Shown piece by piece: positions 51,677 through 63,860 of a DNA stretch of 64,000 bases. The position numbers and the translations under genes are program-made. The stretch's first letter is position 1. Every line of letters starts with the position of its first letter. The stretch lies in the NCBI GenBank assembly GCA_964017045.1, contig OZ024796.1, positions 19,615,510 through 19,679,509 on the forward strand, in the 5' to 3' direction. The notes below the pieces were generated by a model that was not told the origin of the DNA, did not search any database, and saw only the letters and a list, made by a program, of their open reading frames with translations. This DNA comes from Omphiscola glabra (Eukaryota > Mollusca > Gastropoda > Lymnaeidae).

Positions 51677-54600
51677 CGTCATTTCCATGGCTCTCGGAAA
51701 AAGTTCATTGCAATTAACATAGCCGGGTTACTCCCCACTGTGACTTTCAGCTGTGGAGGAAGAAATTCTCTACCACTATATGCGGACATCACTAATTAAC
51801 GAGATGAATTTCCAGTCTAGAAATACTATCAGCATTATCTCCCTTTTTGCAAAAGCTGGGCATTGTCTCTCCTTTTTGCTAAAACAGGTGGAAACTCCGT
51901 GGCTGTTACCTGGGAATAAGTATTTAAACGCTTTTTCTGACCGTTATCTACCTCTTGGTGGTGTTTTCAAATGTTGATATCAAACGGTATGGAAATGTTG
52001 TTGGGAAAGTTATGGGAGTTGTGATAGGAAATATATAAATATGTTGATAAGAAAGATATGGAAATGTTGATAGCAAAGAAATGGAACATGTTGTTCGGAA
52101 AGTTGATAGGAAATATATGAATATGTGGATAACAGAGATAAGGAAGTTTGGACCGATCGTTAGATGGGTTGACAAGTTTGAGGCAATTAAAGAGATTTCT
52201 CATTCATTCGCGTTGATTGGGTGGGTGTACCAGCTTCCTGTCATGTGAATCATGCTGTGAAAAATGCCGTTTGGTTTCGTTTTTGTTTGTGTTTTGTGTT
52301 TCTTTTTTTGAGTAAGTCGCTGGGTTGATCCAACTTTTTGAACATCGGTGATATGTATTTATGAACCAGACAAGTGTTATCATGGTGTTTTTTGTAGTCT
52401 TGAAGAAACCTGTCTCGGCTCGCGAGATGACCTGCCTAATGTATGGCTCTACGATACAATACTGTGTTTAATAATCTGGAATAACTACCGTCGAATGAGG
52501 CATGCGTTCTCATCTATAGAGACACCCAGCTTGTTAAGTGAAACCCTTGTCTTGTTGACGGATGTCATGCTGAGTGAGACTTAGTGGGGTGCCATGTTGA
52601 GTGAGGCACTCACTGTTTTGTAGACGGATGCCATGTTTAGTGAGACTTTGTCTTTTAATTCGAGGCCATGTTTAGTTAGGCACTCACTGTCTTGTAGACG
52701 AAGGCTATATTTCTTGGGAGACTGTCTAGTAGACGGTAACCATGCTCAGTGAAACACTCACTGTCTTGTAGACGGATGCCATATTATTTAGTTAGACACC
52801 GTCTTGATAGTGGAGCCTGGTTTATTGTGTATCCATATTAAAATTTCATTGTACAGTCCTACTTTGTTGTACATGTTACCTAGTAGCATTTAAAATCCTT
52901 ATCCAGAAGTCACTAACGCACAATGTGTTTGGACTACAGTGAGTCATCTGACCGAGTGGACCACTGTTTCGGTCGTGTTCCAGATACTGCTAAACATTTT
53001 TTCTTACTCTCGGTTTCGTTTGTCGGAATGGTTGCCGTTGTACTGTTTCTTGTACAGAAATGATTGATCAGATCTAGTGTTTATCTTCTGGGCCATTTCG
53101 GTGATCATCCTTATTTATTTAATGATGGTACTTCTACCGCAATATAAAATAACGGCTAAATAACAGATGCAGTTTTTATTGTTTCAGCAAGTTTGACATG
53201 TTTTTCTCTGCCACTGTGTCGATGACGACTGCTGTTACAATCTAAGAATTCTTCAAATTCAATTTTTTTTTATTCATCTATTTCAAAATATGTTGTAAAA
53301 CGAATTTGAATTGTGCAACTAAATGTTAATATATCTGTTTTTTTTATTTGTGTGATGAAAATACTAGAAAATTTAATATTTCAGCTATGTTTTATTAAAA
53401 TATTTCAAACTTTATTTATCTCCCTTTACATTTCAACACTACTAAAGCAGTGTCAGCATTTTACGAACACATGATTCGATGACGTCATCGACACATAATG
53501 GATATATCTAACCTATTTGCCTACCACTTTCACTTGTGCAGACGGTACCAACTGGTTCTTTTTTAAATTGTATTCTACATCTTCTCTCTAACAGTGTTAC
53601 ATTTATGCTTCTATTCGATGCCATGTAGCCGTGGGACAACTGGCGAAGACAACAGTTCTGATGACGTCATTGTTAAAAGATAAATTGAAACCTTTCAACT
53701 TTTTGTTTTTTTATAATATACGGTAATTACAAGTATAAGCAACAGATGGCCTTATAAATCTTATGGTGTACGTCCAGTTGTTTGTAAGACAGAGTAGCTT
53801 GACCGTGGTTGCCGCCTACTTTTTCCAAGTTGGGTTCGTTCCAAACTGTTTGTTATTTCTAAACTTGAGTCCAATAAGTTGAGGAGGGCTAATTAAAACA
53901 GATCCAATAATGTAAATGTAAAAAAATATATATATATTTTAACTTTTACTCTAAATATTTTCTTTCCTCTCAATTAATGGACTACGATGAGTCACTTCCT
54001 TGTTTTGTCACATGATATGTACCAGCCATTAGTAGGCTTTCTGCTACACATAACAACACATAACAACAGATAAACAGCTGATCAGCCATTGCCATTATCA
54101 TTAATTCTAAAGCAAAATGTTTGTCTCCATCAGCGCTTCCCCAGTGTTTATTAAAATTTTACTTTTCAAAATATTCTTGAATACACGCGTTTCTTTAAAT
54201 GACATTCATTAAATGTGACAATAATTATAATTCAGTTATGATTAAAGGAAGAAAGTTGTTTGAAGAAAAATTTGTGAGCGACTAGTGTGTTGCAGACAGC
54301 CTCCCGGAAGTATTACTTGTTTTTACACGTATCACGTGACAAAACAATCGACTAATCGTAGTCCATTGTTTTATCATACAATCCATGTTTATTTAGCCCG
54401 ACCACGACAAATAGAAAAATGATTTGAAAGCGGAAATGATACGAAAAACCAAAACATAATTTGCTATTTCCTCTACGAATTTTTTTTAATTTCTTTTCCT
54501 TTGTGATCGTACCCCATAGGCTCTTACGTTATATCAAATATTTCAAGTGATGACAACAAAGAAATATTTGATCTCTTTTACAAAATCTTACTACACGCAT

Positions 54601-55990
54601 TTGTCGGTACTTGTTGTTGTTTTCTTTTTTCAAAGGAATATTATTTGATTCAATTTATTTGAGGACAAAATCAAATGACGTGTTGATTTTCTTTAATGAT
54701 ATTCATGCAACATCTAATGACTGAAGTTGATGACATTGACACCTGTCACATGTAACTAGTCAGTGTATTGTCGAAGAGACTTACGTTTGTGGTACACAGA
54801 GTAATATATTTGGTTGATGCGCAAACTCGAGTAAAGGAAAAAAATCTATAACATATATGGTATAAGTATTAGGATATACTTACATAATATGATACACATA
54901 CAAGCTTAGGAATTTTCGGCTATTCAAAGAATTGTGTTCGCCAGTAATTTGTGTATACGCTGTGTCGTGTGTTACAGCTATGTAATATATTCTTACTGAT
55001 GTTTGTGGTTTATATATATATACATATGTATATATTTAATAATTATAAATGACAGTAGGCTAAATTATAATTGTAATTCAATGATTGTGATTGCAACCTT
55101 CGTGACGATAAGGCTGGCTGCATTTATGACTTAATTAATGATACTTTAAATTGAAGCACAACCGATGTTGACAATTAGCATTGATAGTCGTTTTAAATTC
55201 ATCTTTTTTCTACATAATGACTTTTTTATATTATAATTACGCAATTTAAACAAATGATTGAGGCAAGTAATACAATTTACCAACAATTTTTGTAGCCCAT
55301 TTTCTAAGAGTAAATCAAATGAAAAAAAAAATACAAACTTATTTAAACTAACCAACAATGTTCGCTCATAGTCACTTTGCTTCTATATTCTATATGAATG
55401 TGGTTGTGACTTGAAAACGCTTAAGAACCTCTGCACTAGAACTACTGCGCTTAGTATCTCAGCGCAGTCAACTCTATATTTTACACGTCTTGGAGTACAG
55501 CGACAATTTGTGACAATAGTAGTCTTATTGAAATTAAAAACCAAAATCAAATTATATTTTGAAAGTGTGTATTCTGGATGGTAACATTTCCCGTGAAGTC
55601 GTACGGGATCAGGATCCCCGGAGAGAAACGCCAGGTGACACGCTACCTTAGGGTCACGGGGCGACAACAATAGTTACGCCCGATAGACAAGAAAATCTGT
55701 CCGATTTGTAAGTGGAAAGACATTATTTTTATAAATATTGATTTTCTTTTTTTTTTAATTAGCGAACTTATACTGTGCTATTTCCAGAAATAAAACCGTG
55801 CTATTTCCAGAACTTAAACGATGCTACTTCCAGAACTAAAAAAAAATGTTCACGGCTGTTGTTTACTTGCTTAATTCTTACCAGAAAATAACATTTAAAC
55901 ATGTAACTATGCAAAATTTCAATATACATTTTACGTCGAATCTACGATAAAATGACGGATGGTGTATCAAACCAACGTATGCATTTTAAG
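51677..55990 (+). other. 3' UTR and 3' flank of the receptor gene
   Basis: AT-rich. 51980-52150 has degenerate gttgataggaaatatat repeats, and 52560-52830 a loose repeat with cactcactgtcttgtagacg. Only ATTAAA-type poly(A) candidates are seen in the first 2.5 kb (for example about 53393), with an AATAAA at about 55789, so the transcript end cannot be fixed. No second gene recognised. Confidence 0.5.
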
Positions 55991-56004
55991 TAACGTGTTT
56001 ATCC

Positions 56005-56790
56005 CGGCTGGTGACTATAGCACTGCCCAGTTAGCAGTGACTTGGCGGCTACATGAAGCTTGTGACTATAGCAATGCCCAGTTAGCAGTGACTTGGCGGC
56101 TACATGAAGCTGGTGGCTAGCGCTGCCCAGTTAGCAGTGACTTGGAAGCTACATGAAGCTGGTGGCTAGCACTGCCCAGTTAGCAGTGACTTGGCGGCTA
56201 CATGAAGCTGGTGGCTAGCACTGCCCAGTTAGCAGTGACTTGGCTTCTACATGAAGCTGGTGGCTAGCTCTGCCCAGTTAGCAGTGACTTGGCGGCTACA
56301 TGAAGCTGGTGGCTAGCACTGCCCTGCAGTTAGCAGTGACTTGGCGGCTACATGAAGCTGGTGGCTAGCACTGCCCAGTTAGCAGTGACTTGGCTTCTAC
56401 ATGAAGCTGGTGGCTAGCTCTGCCCAGTTAGCAGTGACTTGGCGGCTACATGAAGCTTGTGACTATAGCACTGCCCAGTTAGCAGTGACTTGGCGGCTAC
56501 ATGAAGCTGGTGGCTAGCGCTGCCCAGTTAGCAGTGACTTGGAAGCTACATGAAGCTGGTGGCTAGCACTGCCCTGCAGTTAGCATTGACTTGGCGGCTA
56601 CATGAAGCTGGTGGCTAGCACTGCCCAGTTAGCAGTGACTTGGCGGCTACATGAAGTTTGTGGCTAGCACTGCCCAGTTAGCAGTGACTTGGCGGCTACA
56701 TGAAGCTGGTGGCTAGCACTGCCCTGCAGTTAGCAGTGACTTGGCGGCTACATGAAGCTGGTGGCTAGCACTGCCAAGTTAGCAATGACG
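56005..56790. repeat. 49-bp minisatellite, about 16 copies
   Basis: Unit gctggtggctagcactgccc, agttagcagtgacttggcgg, ctacatgaa, with variants (cttgtgactatag, ggaagct, ggcttct, gccctgcag) that recur in the same order, pointing to multi-unit duplications. Confidence 0.96.
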
Positions 56791-56844
56791 TCATATTTTT
56801 TTTACAGCGAGACGCCCCGATATCCACATGATATTTTGTGTCTG

Positions 56845-57475
56845 ACCTTAATTAGGTAGTTGAACATCTTTATTAGGTAGTTGAACATCTTTATTAGGTA
56901 GTTGAACATCTTGATTGGTTATTGAACATCTTTATTAGGTAGTTGAACATCTTGATTAGGTATTTAAACATCTTGATTAGGTATTTGAACTTCTTGATTA
57001 GGTATTTGAATATAATGATTAGGTAGATGAACACAATTATTAGGAAGATGAACACAATGATTAGGTAGATGAACATAATGATAAGGTAGATGGACATAAC
57101 GATTAGGTTGATTAATATAATGATTAGGTAGATGAACATAAAGATTAGGTAGATGAACATAATGCTAAGTAAGGTACATGAACATAATGTTTAGATAGAT
57201 GAACATAATTATTAGGTAGATGAACATAATGGTTAGGTAGATGAACATAATGATTAGGTAGATGAACATAATGATTAGGTAGATGAACATAATGATAAGG
57301 TACATGAACATAATCATTAGGTAGTTGAACGTAATGATTTGGTATTTGAACATAATGATTAGTTAGATGAACACAATGATAAGGTGCATGAACATAATCA
57401 TTAGGTAGTTGAACGTAATGATTAAGTATTTGAACATAATGATTAGGTGGATGATCATGATTATTAGTTAGCTGA
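56845..57475. repeat. 21-bp minisatellite, about 29 copies
   Basis: Unit attaggtagatgaacataat plus g. Confidence 0.95.
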
Positions 57476-57630
57476 GCATCATCATCTACAAACTTGATAA
57501 AAACTGACCAACAGATGAGTCACGCTGCCTGCTAATCTCCAGGAAAATCAAAGACAGTTGGCGGCGGTGATATCTCAGTTTAAGATTTTTAAAAATTCAA
57601 TTTACTAATAGGATAGCTTGACAAAATCAG

Positions 57631-57637
<7 letters not shown>

Positions 57638-57692
<55 letters not shown>
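57638..57692. repeat. (TA)n microsatellite
   Basis: About 27 uninterrupted TA dinucleotides. Confidence 0.98.
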
Positions 57693-57695
<3 letters not shown>

Positions 57696-58149
57696 GTAGA
57701 CCTGCTTGATATCAATTATAATTTAGTTATGAAGACATATCAATAATTTGTTCTTGTTCATCATGTTGTTTTCTCCATCCCACTGTTGTATTTTATTGCA
57801 TTCATTCAAAACGTTTCTTAGCTTTAAATTTAAGACGTACTCAGAGTTATGGACACTTTTTTTTCTTTTTGACTAAGAAATCTAAATGTTGTTAAGTTAA
57901 AGAAAAAAACAGATTCATTTACAATGCATAATTAAATTATAGTATTATGTCTTGGCAGCTCAATTGTGACATGGCACATTGAAATGTCAGACACACATTC
58001 CCTGCGTCGAAATGAAATAAATGCAATTTACACAAATCATTTGTAGACCACTATTCAGCGTTGCACTCTTTACAAATTACAAAATACATTGTGAAATTGT
58101 CCAAAGAAATATTCAGGATACATTGGTGTTCTGATATAAAATACTTCAA

Positions 58150-58575
58150 ACCTGTGTTGGACGTGCCAAGCTATGTATTCCTAACGACACCCTTCCCCCC
58201 CCCCCTCCCCCCCGGGATGTTAAAACACGAGTCAATAATAAACCTATTAAATAAAACTATTTATAGCTCGCCAATTATTGGCTGCTGTAAAGCGGGAACT
58301 TCCCATCTCCTAAAGTTACTTGACAAAACATGAACTCAAGTAACGCACATTTAAGAATCCCAATTTTTTGCTACACCCCTTTTGCGTATAGTTAACGGGA
58401 AATATATTTTGTGCGCCATCCGGACATGGAAGCAGTCGGTCCACAAGCGTAATACATATACGAGATCCTGTAAACTTGTGTTGGGCGTGCTAAGCTGTGT
58501 GTTCTTAACGACTCCCTCCCTGGTGCTAAAACACATGATTAATTATACTAAACCTACTAAATAAACGTCGTAACA
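58150..58575. repeat. About 110-bp direct duplication
   Basis: tgtgttggacgtgccaagct ... aacctattaaataaa at 58155-58255 and tgtgttgggcgtgctaagct ... aacctactaaataaa at 58470-58565; a C-run is present only in the first. Confidence 0.75.
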
Positions 58576-58794
58576 ACTGTAATTATGACAGATAAATATA
58601 GGCTATAAGCCAAAGTTCCCCACCATATTCGTTTCATGCATTATCACTAGGCATCCATATTCCTTTATTACATTATCTCTAGGCCACAGTTCCCCCCCCC
58701 CCATGTTCCTTTACTACATTATCAATAGGCCACTTTTTCCTCCACCATGTTCCTTTGCTACATTATCCCTAGGCCACAGTTCCCCCACCATGTT

Positions 58795-59190
58795 AATAAT
58801 GCACAGAATAATGCGGCTCGAATTGTTCTTCGTAAACGCAAATTCGACCATGCTAAAACTCTTCTGATAGAATTGCATTGGCTGCCGGTCCGCGCTCGCA
58901 TAGAGTACAAAGTTGCAACTCTGTGCTACCGCTGCTTGCATGACCTGGCGCCGTCCTATCTCCAAGCGCTCATGACGCCTTATGTACCCACTAGAAAACT
59001 CCGCTCATCCGATAGTGGCAAACTCTCGATACCGCGTGTTCGCCTTGAAACTTACGGAAAGCGCACGTTCGCATTTGCTGGCCCAACCATTTGGAACACC
59101 CTTCCTGACGCTCTCAAAAACAGCCAGACGCTGGAGTCCTTCAAAACAAATTTAAAAACTCATCTATTTCACAAACACCTGCTGGAATGA
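58795..59190 (+). pseudogene. LINE ORF2 C-terminal fragment
   Basis: Open for 131 codons up to the natural stop. NAARIVLRKRKFDHAKTLL, LHWLPVRARIEYKVATLCY, LHDLAPSYL, LRSSDSGKLSIPRVRLETYG and FAGPTIWNTLPDAL are the well-known C-terminal motifs after the reverse transcriptase of CR1/L2-type elements. No start of its own and the RT core is missing. The frame is intact, so the insertion is probably young. Confidence 0.9.
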
Positions 59191-59307
59191 TGTTGTCTAC
59201 CATCTTTTCCTGCTTGTTATTATCTCCCAGCTTAGTTTTTGTACCGCGCTTCGAGCCTTTGGGGATGAAGCGTGATTTTTCAAATGAACTTTATTATTAT
59301 TATTATT
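58795..59307 (+). mobile_element. 5'-truncated CR1/L2-like LINE, 513 bp
   Basis: Target duplication ATGTT at 58790-58794 and 59308-59312, within a 44-bp repeat unit. Coding part 58795-59190, then a 3' UTR (gtaccgcgcttcgagccttt, gatgaagcgtgatttttcaa) ending in (ATT)n, typical of CR1/L2-type elements. The same tail occurs at 41206-41325. Confidence 0.9.
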
Positions 59308-59519
59308 ATGTTCCTTTGCTACATTACCCCTAGGCCACAGTTCCCCCACCATGTTCCTTTACTACATTATCAATAGGCCACTTTTTCCCCATCATGTTCC
59401 TTTGCCACATTATCCCTAGGCCACAGTTCCTCCATCATGTTCCTTTGCTACACTATCCCTAGGCCACAGTTCCCCCACCATGTTCCTTTGCTACACTATC
59501 CCTAGGCCATAGTTCCCTT

Positions 59520-59950
59520 ATTCATCTCCATCTGATGCCCAAGAAGGCTGCAGTGTAAAAAGTCCTTATAGCAAGGTAGCTGTACTCATGATGTTATGTG
59601 GTAAATATTAAACGGATGTCCTGAGATTTAGTTAACTTATGTCGGAACTATATTCATGGAACTTTTTTCATGTTATTACTGCAAATAATGTTTATCATTT
59701 GTTTACTACTTCCAAACCTGTGTTATATTTATTACTAAAAACCCGTGTGTTACTTCAAATAATGACCACTCGTAATGTATACACATTTTTTAAATTAATC
59801 CATTTCTTTCTTTTTTTTAAAAATAAAATTGTAAAATTTTTGAATTGCAACTTGGCTTTCGAATTTTTATTAAGGTTTCTTGATATTAATTCGGTTTGTC
59901 TGTCTGTCTTTATTTACCAGAACGAACTGGAGACAGAGATGTGAGCTTAA
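59520..59950. other. Unassigned AT-rich flank
   Basis: Nothing recognised. A 101-codon + frame (59639-59944) shows no motif. Confidence 0.4.
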
Positions 59951-60635
59951 GTCAAGCTCTATATAATATCAGAACAAGTCCTACCACGACAAATAAGCCA
60001 AGCTCTATAATTAAGATGCCATGACAAGTCCTACCACGACAAATAAGCCAAGCTCTATAATTAAGATGCCATGACAAGTCCTACCACGACAAATAAGCCA
60101 AGCTCTATAATTAAGATGCCATGACAAGTCCTACCACGACAAATAAGCCAAGCTCTATAATTAAGATGCCATGACAAGTCCTACCACGACAAATAAGCCA
60201 AGCTCTATAATTAAGATGCCTTGACAAGTCCTACCACGACAAATAAGCCAAGCTCTATAATTAAGATGCCATGACAAGTCCTACCACGACAAATAAGTCA
60301 AGCTCTATAATTAAGATGCCATGACAAGTCCTAACACGACAAATAAGCCAAGCTCTATAATTAAGATGCCATGACAAGTCCTACCACGACAAATAAGCCA
60401 AGCTCTATAATTAAGATGCCATGACAAGTCCTACCACGACAAATAAGCCAAGCTCTATAATTAAGATGTCATGACAAGTCCTAACACGACAAATAAGCCA
60501 AGCTCTATAATTAAGATGCCATGACAAGTCCTACCACTACAAATAAGCCAAGCTCTATAATTAAGATGCCATGACAAGTCCTACCACGACAAATAAGCCA
60601 AGCTCTATAATTAAGATGTCATGACAAGTCCAACA
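59950..60635. repeat. 50-bp minisatellite, about 13 near-identical copies
   Basis: Unit aagccaagctctataattaa, gatgccatgacaagtcctac, cacgacaaat. Copies differ by only one or two bases. Confidence 0.98.
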
Positions 60636-60714
60636 TGAGAAACAAATAATTCAATGTATTTAAAGAGAAGTAAAAACGCTTGATGCTTTTTACTGAGGTT
60701 CTTTGTTTCCCATA

Positions 60715-61080
60715 TGTAAACTGGATCGTCCGGATTATCTGGGTCATCAAGGTTAACCTGGATCATCGAGTTTTACCTGGATCGTCACGGTTCACCTGGA
60801 TCGTTACAGTTTACCTGGATCAACCCGGTTTACCCTTGATCGTCACGGTTTACCTGGATCATCACGGTTTACCTTGATCATCACGGTTTACCTGGATCAT
60901 CAGGGTTTACCTGGATCATCATGGTTTACCTGGATCATCACGGTTTACCTGGATTGTCACGGTTTACCTGGATCATCAGGGTTTACCTGGATCATCAGGG
61001 TTTACCTGGATCATCACGGTTTACCTGGATCATCAGGGTTTACCTGGATCATAATGGTTTACCTGGATGGTCACTGTTTA
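60715..61080. repeat. 20-bp minisatellite, about 18 copies
   Basis: Unit tttacctggatcatcacggt; two units make 40 bp, and all + frames stay open. Confidence 0.95.
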
Positions 61081-61294
61081 CTTTGGATCGTTTCGGCTTT
61101 GCAAAGTCGTTCTGGCCTCAAGGCCGGTTTGATAGTCTGCCCTGATCTTTATCACAATATTTGAATAGAAATGGAGATGTTCTATCTATGTTAGATATTA
61201 TCGAAAATAATATCAAAATCAGCACTTGGTTGTTTACATATGTGAACCTAGTAACCTACATCTCAAAACTAAAGGGGCCATTATTTTTTTTCAA

Positions 61295-61445
61295 AATCAA
61301 ACCAGGACGTTTTAAAATTGTCCATTTTAAAACCAGTCCATTTTAAAATTGTCCAATTTAAAACCAGTCCATTTTAAAATTGTCCAATTTAAAACCAGCA
61401 CATTTTAAAATTGTCCAGTTTAAAACCAGGACATTTTAAAATTTT
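61295..61445. repeat. 31-bp minisatellite, about 5 copies
   Basis: Unit attttaaaattgtccaattt plus aaaaccagtcc. Confidence 0.92.
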
Positions 61446-61919
61446 CCGATTCAAACATAGGACAATTAAATTTGTTTTGTTCTGTCCAAAAATAAACAAT
61501 TATTTGTGGTTACACAGAGAGCTCTCCTGTCACCGAAGCGTACTTTTTTTTTTAATTATCGTAAAACATATTTGGTTTAATTATATTTCTTTTAGTTTCG
61601 ACACACGATTCTGCCTGGATATCGAGTGTACTCAATATTGATAAATACAAAAATTTTGCAGTCACGCGCTGTATTGGTTTCAGCTCAAGACAAACCAAGA
61701 AAAATGTGCCAAAAAAAAGCAGTAACATCCAGATAAAAACAGCACGAATGGTCCCTTTACTCAAAAAAAAAAGAACGCAACAAAACAACGAAATTACTAT
61801 TTCATAATATACTTGTTAACGAGCATGGAAAAGTGTCAACTCTTTTTGTTATGATGCAATACACAAAAACCAGATTCTATTAAAGATGTAAAAATTGGGT
61901 TTTAGATGATGTAAATCTA

Positions 61920-62761
61920 CAGTCGAACCCGCTTATCTCGACCTCGGTTAACTCGCCAACCCTATTAAGTCGACGTTTTTGAAGTGGAACCGCCAAATTC
62001 TTTCTTTGTCTTAGCATTTTCTCATCGGTTATGTCGATTCTTTTATGTCGCCGAACCCTAATATCTCGAGCACAAAAGAGGGCCATATTGCCACTTAACG
62101 TTGGTTATCTCGATTTTTCATGGCAATTAATCACAGCCAAATCATTTTGTTTGGTTATTTACTTATTTAGTGTTTTTTACCGCCTCAAATTCAAATGTTT
62201 TTATTTGCGACAAATTACCATCGAAATTGCTAGGCCTCACGAAATTAGCAACGATTTGTTTATGCCGGAAGTATTTATTACAAACTGAGTTCCTACACAG
62301 GAACCAATCAAAATGGTTATTTTAAACAAAGGCCAGGGCTAGATCACGTGATACACGAAGAATGTCAGGAAAATACCCAATTTTGCTAGATTTTATTGGC
62401 GATTGAAAGCTTCGGTTGCTTTCGTAATTTTTTTTGTGGCGAAACGTTGGACTAACCAATAAAATGATTGTACTTGGTTCACTGCGCATGTGCTGAGTTC
62501 ACGTAGCACGTGATCACGGTCCGTATGGTCGTTCACTCCAATGACAGTTCAAACAAATAACGGCAACGCTGTTGTGTAAAAAAATCCTCCAAAAACACGT
62601 GCATGTACATTCTCATTTATTAAAGCAATCCATTTACATAAAGAAATTTCAAGCACATGTTAATATTTTGCCGCCATATTGGTTTTCGTTTATCTCGATC
62701 ATCGGTTATCTCGACGCTTTTTGGAAAACCCCGAGGCCGTCGACATAACCGGGTTGTACTG
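61920..62761. mobile_element. pogo/Tigger-like non-autonomous DNA transposon, 842 bp
   Basis: Ends CAGTCGAACCCGCTTATCTC and, inverted, CAGTACAACCCGGTTATGTC, flanked by TA at 61918-61919 and 62762-62763. The motif TTATSTCGA recurs inside both ends (near 61930, 62028, 62102, 62690, 62708 and relatives), as subterminal transposase sites would. No transposase frame. Class assigned from terminus and TA target. Confidence 0.82.
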
Positions 62762-62869
62762 TATTAGCATTGTAAAGTTTATAATTTAAAAAACTGTGTT
62801 ACATACGCAAGCAATGCTCCGCAATATCAGGTAGAGAGTAGCATGATATGTCTTCCATTATTATTATTA

Positions 62870-63250
62870 GTACTAGTAGCAGTAGTAGTAGTAGTAGTTG
62901 TTGTATATAGCGCGGTACCCCAGCCTAAGGTTGGACTCAGCACACTGTACATACAATTAAACAAACATAATCATGAACTTAAAACATTAACATACATTAA
63001 TTAAATAAAACAAAACAAATGTGTATTCATAACTATCCACCCATTCCATAACTATTTAAATGTGAAGCCATGGACGGCCCGAACAGCATCGTTTGTCGGC
63101 CAGAGGGGGGAATTCAGTCAGGATAGTAGAGTTTAAAGGGGTGTGTTCTGAGTGCAGGTAGAAGCAGACTTTTGATGTAGTGATTTAAGTGCAGTCGTGG
63201 TTACGATCAATGATTCAGAGAATAGAATTCCAGGTAAAGTCCCACAGGGT
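62870..63250 (-). mobile_element. Probable LINE/SINE 3' end with (AGT)n tail
   Basis: Triplet-repeat run at 62850-62900 followed by tatatagcgcggtacc; reversed, it reads ggtaccgcgct before the simple-repeat tail, like the gtaccgcgctt of the LINE tail at 59233. The body to about 63250 was not otherwise identified. Confidence 0.5.
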
Positions 63251-63860
63251 GGGGGGCGGGGGTGGCACTAAAAGGTGAGTGTGTTATATATTTCTTTTAA
63301 AATATAGATAATATTAATCAATTTTAAAGATGTGCTTCATTAATTATAATATAGGCCTGTCCCTCATCGGCTTGATTCTGACACCGCATAAAAAGGGCTA
63401 CCACAGCATAATGGGCTACCACAGCATACAGGGCTATAAATACATACAAAGATGAGACTCGTCTTTTTTATTTATTTTTTTATTTTTAATTCCCAAGATT
63501 TGGTCAAAATATTTCCCAAGATCATAAAACTACGGTATATTATTAATGAGTTTGTAAAAAAAAAAAAAAAAAAATTTTGTCATTAACTATTGCAATAAGA
63601 GCTAGAATAAATAATGACTCTGAAACACACCTTGCAGTATTTGACTGAAATATATTTAATCAGACAATTTTTACAATTTTTATCACATAAAAGAAATTAT
63701 ACCATTTGTATTTTATAAAAAAAAATTATAATGCAAAATATCACAGCACACTGGAGTCCAGTTATGCTAATAAACATTGCCTCCAAATGCTCTGGTAAAA
63801 ATATTCCGTACATGTGCAATAGAAGTCAGCTGTAGGCAAGACTCACAAGCCCAATCAACC
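63250..63860. other. Unassigned AT-rich flank
   Basis: Poly-A/T runs (for example 63557-63574). No gene recognised. Confidence 0.4.

Larger units (their letters stand above)
58615..59520. repeat. 44-bp minisatellite split by a LINE
   Basis: Unit ccatgttcctttgctacatt, atccctaggccacagttccc, ccac, about 9 copies, five on the left and four on the right of the LINE at 58795-59307. Confidence 0.93.

Noticed and set aside
55383..55670. 95-codon minus frame downstream of the gene
   Set aside because: No recognisable motif and no splice signals or composition shift to support it.
58747..59190. Start of the LINE frame at the ATG at 58747
   Set aside because: 58747-58794 is the 44-bp repeat outside the target duplication; the frame is a truncated element without its own start.
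59639..59944. 101-codon + frame between two arrays
   Set aside because: AT-rich, low-complexity translation without motifs.
61880..62288. Short frames in the pogo-like element as a transposase
   Set aside because: No DDE or HTH motif, and the frames span the subterminal repeats.
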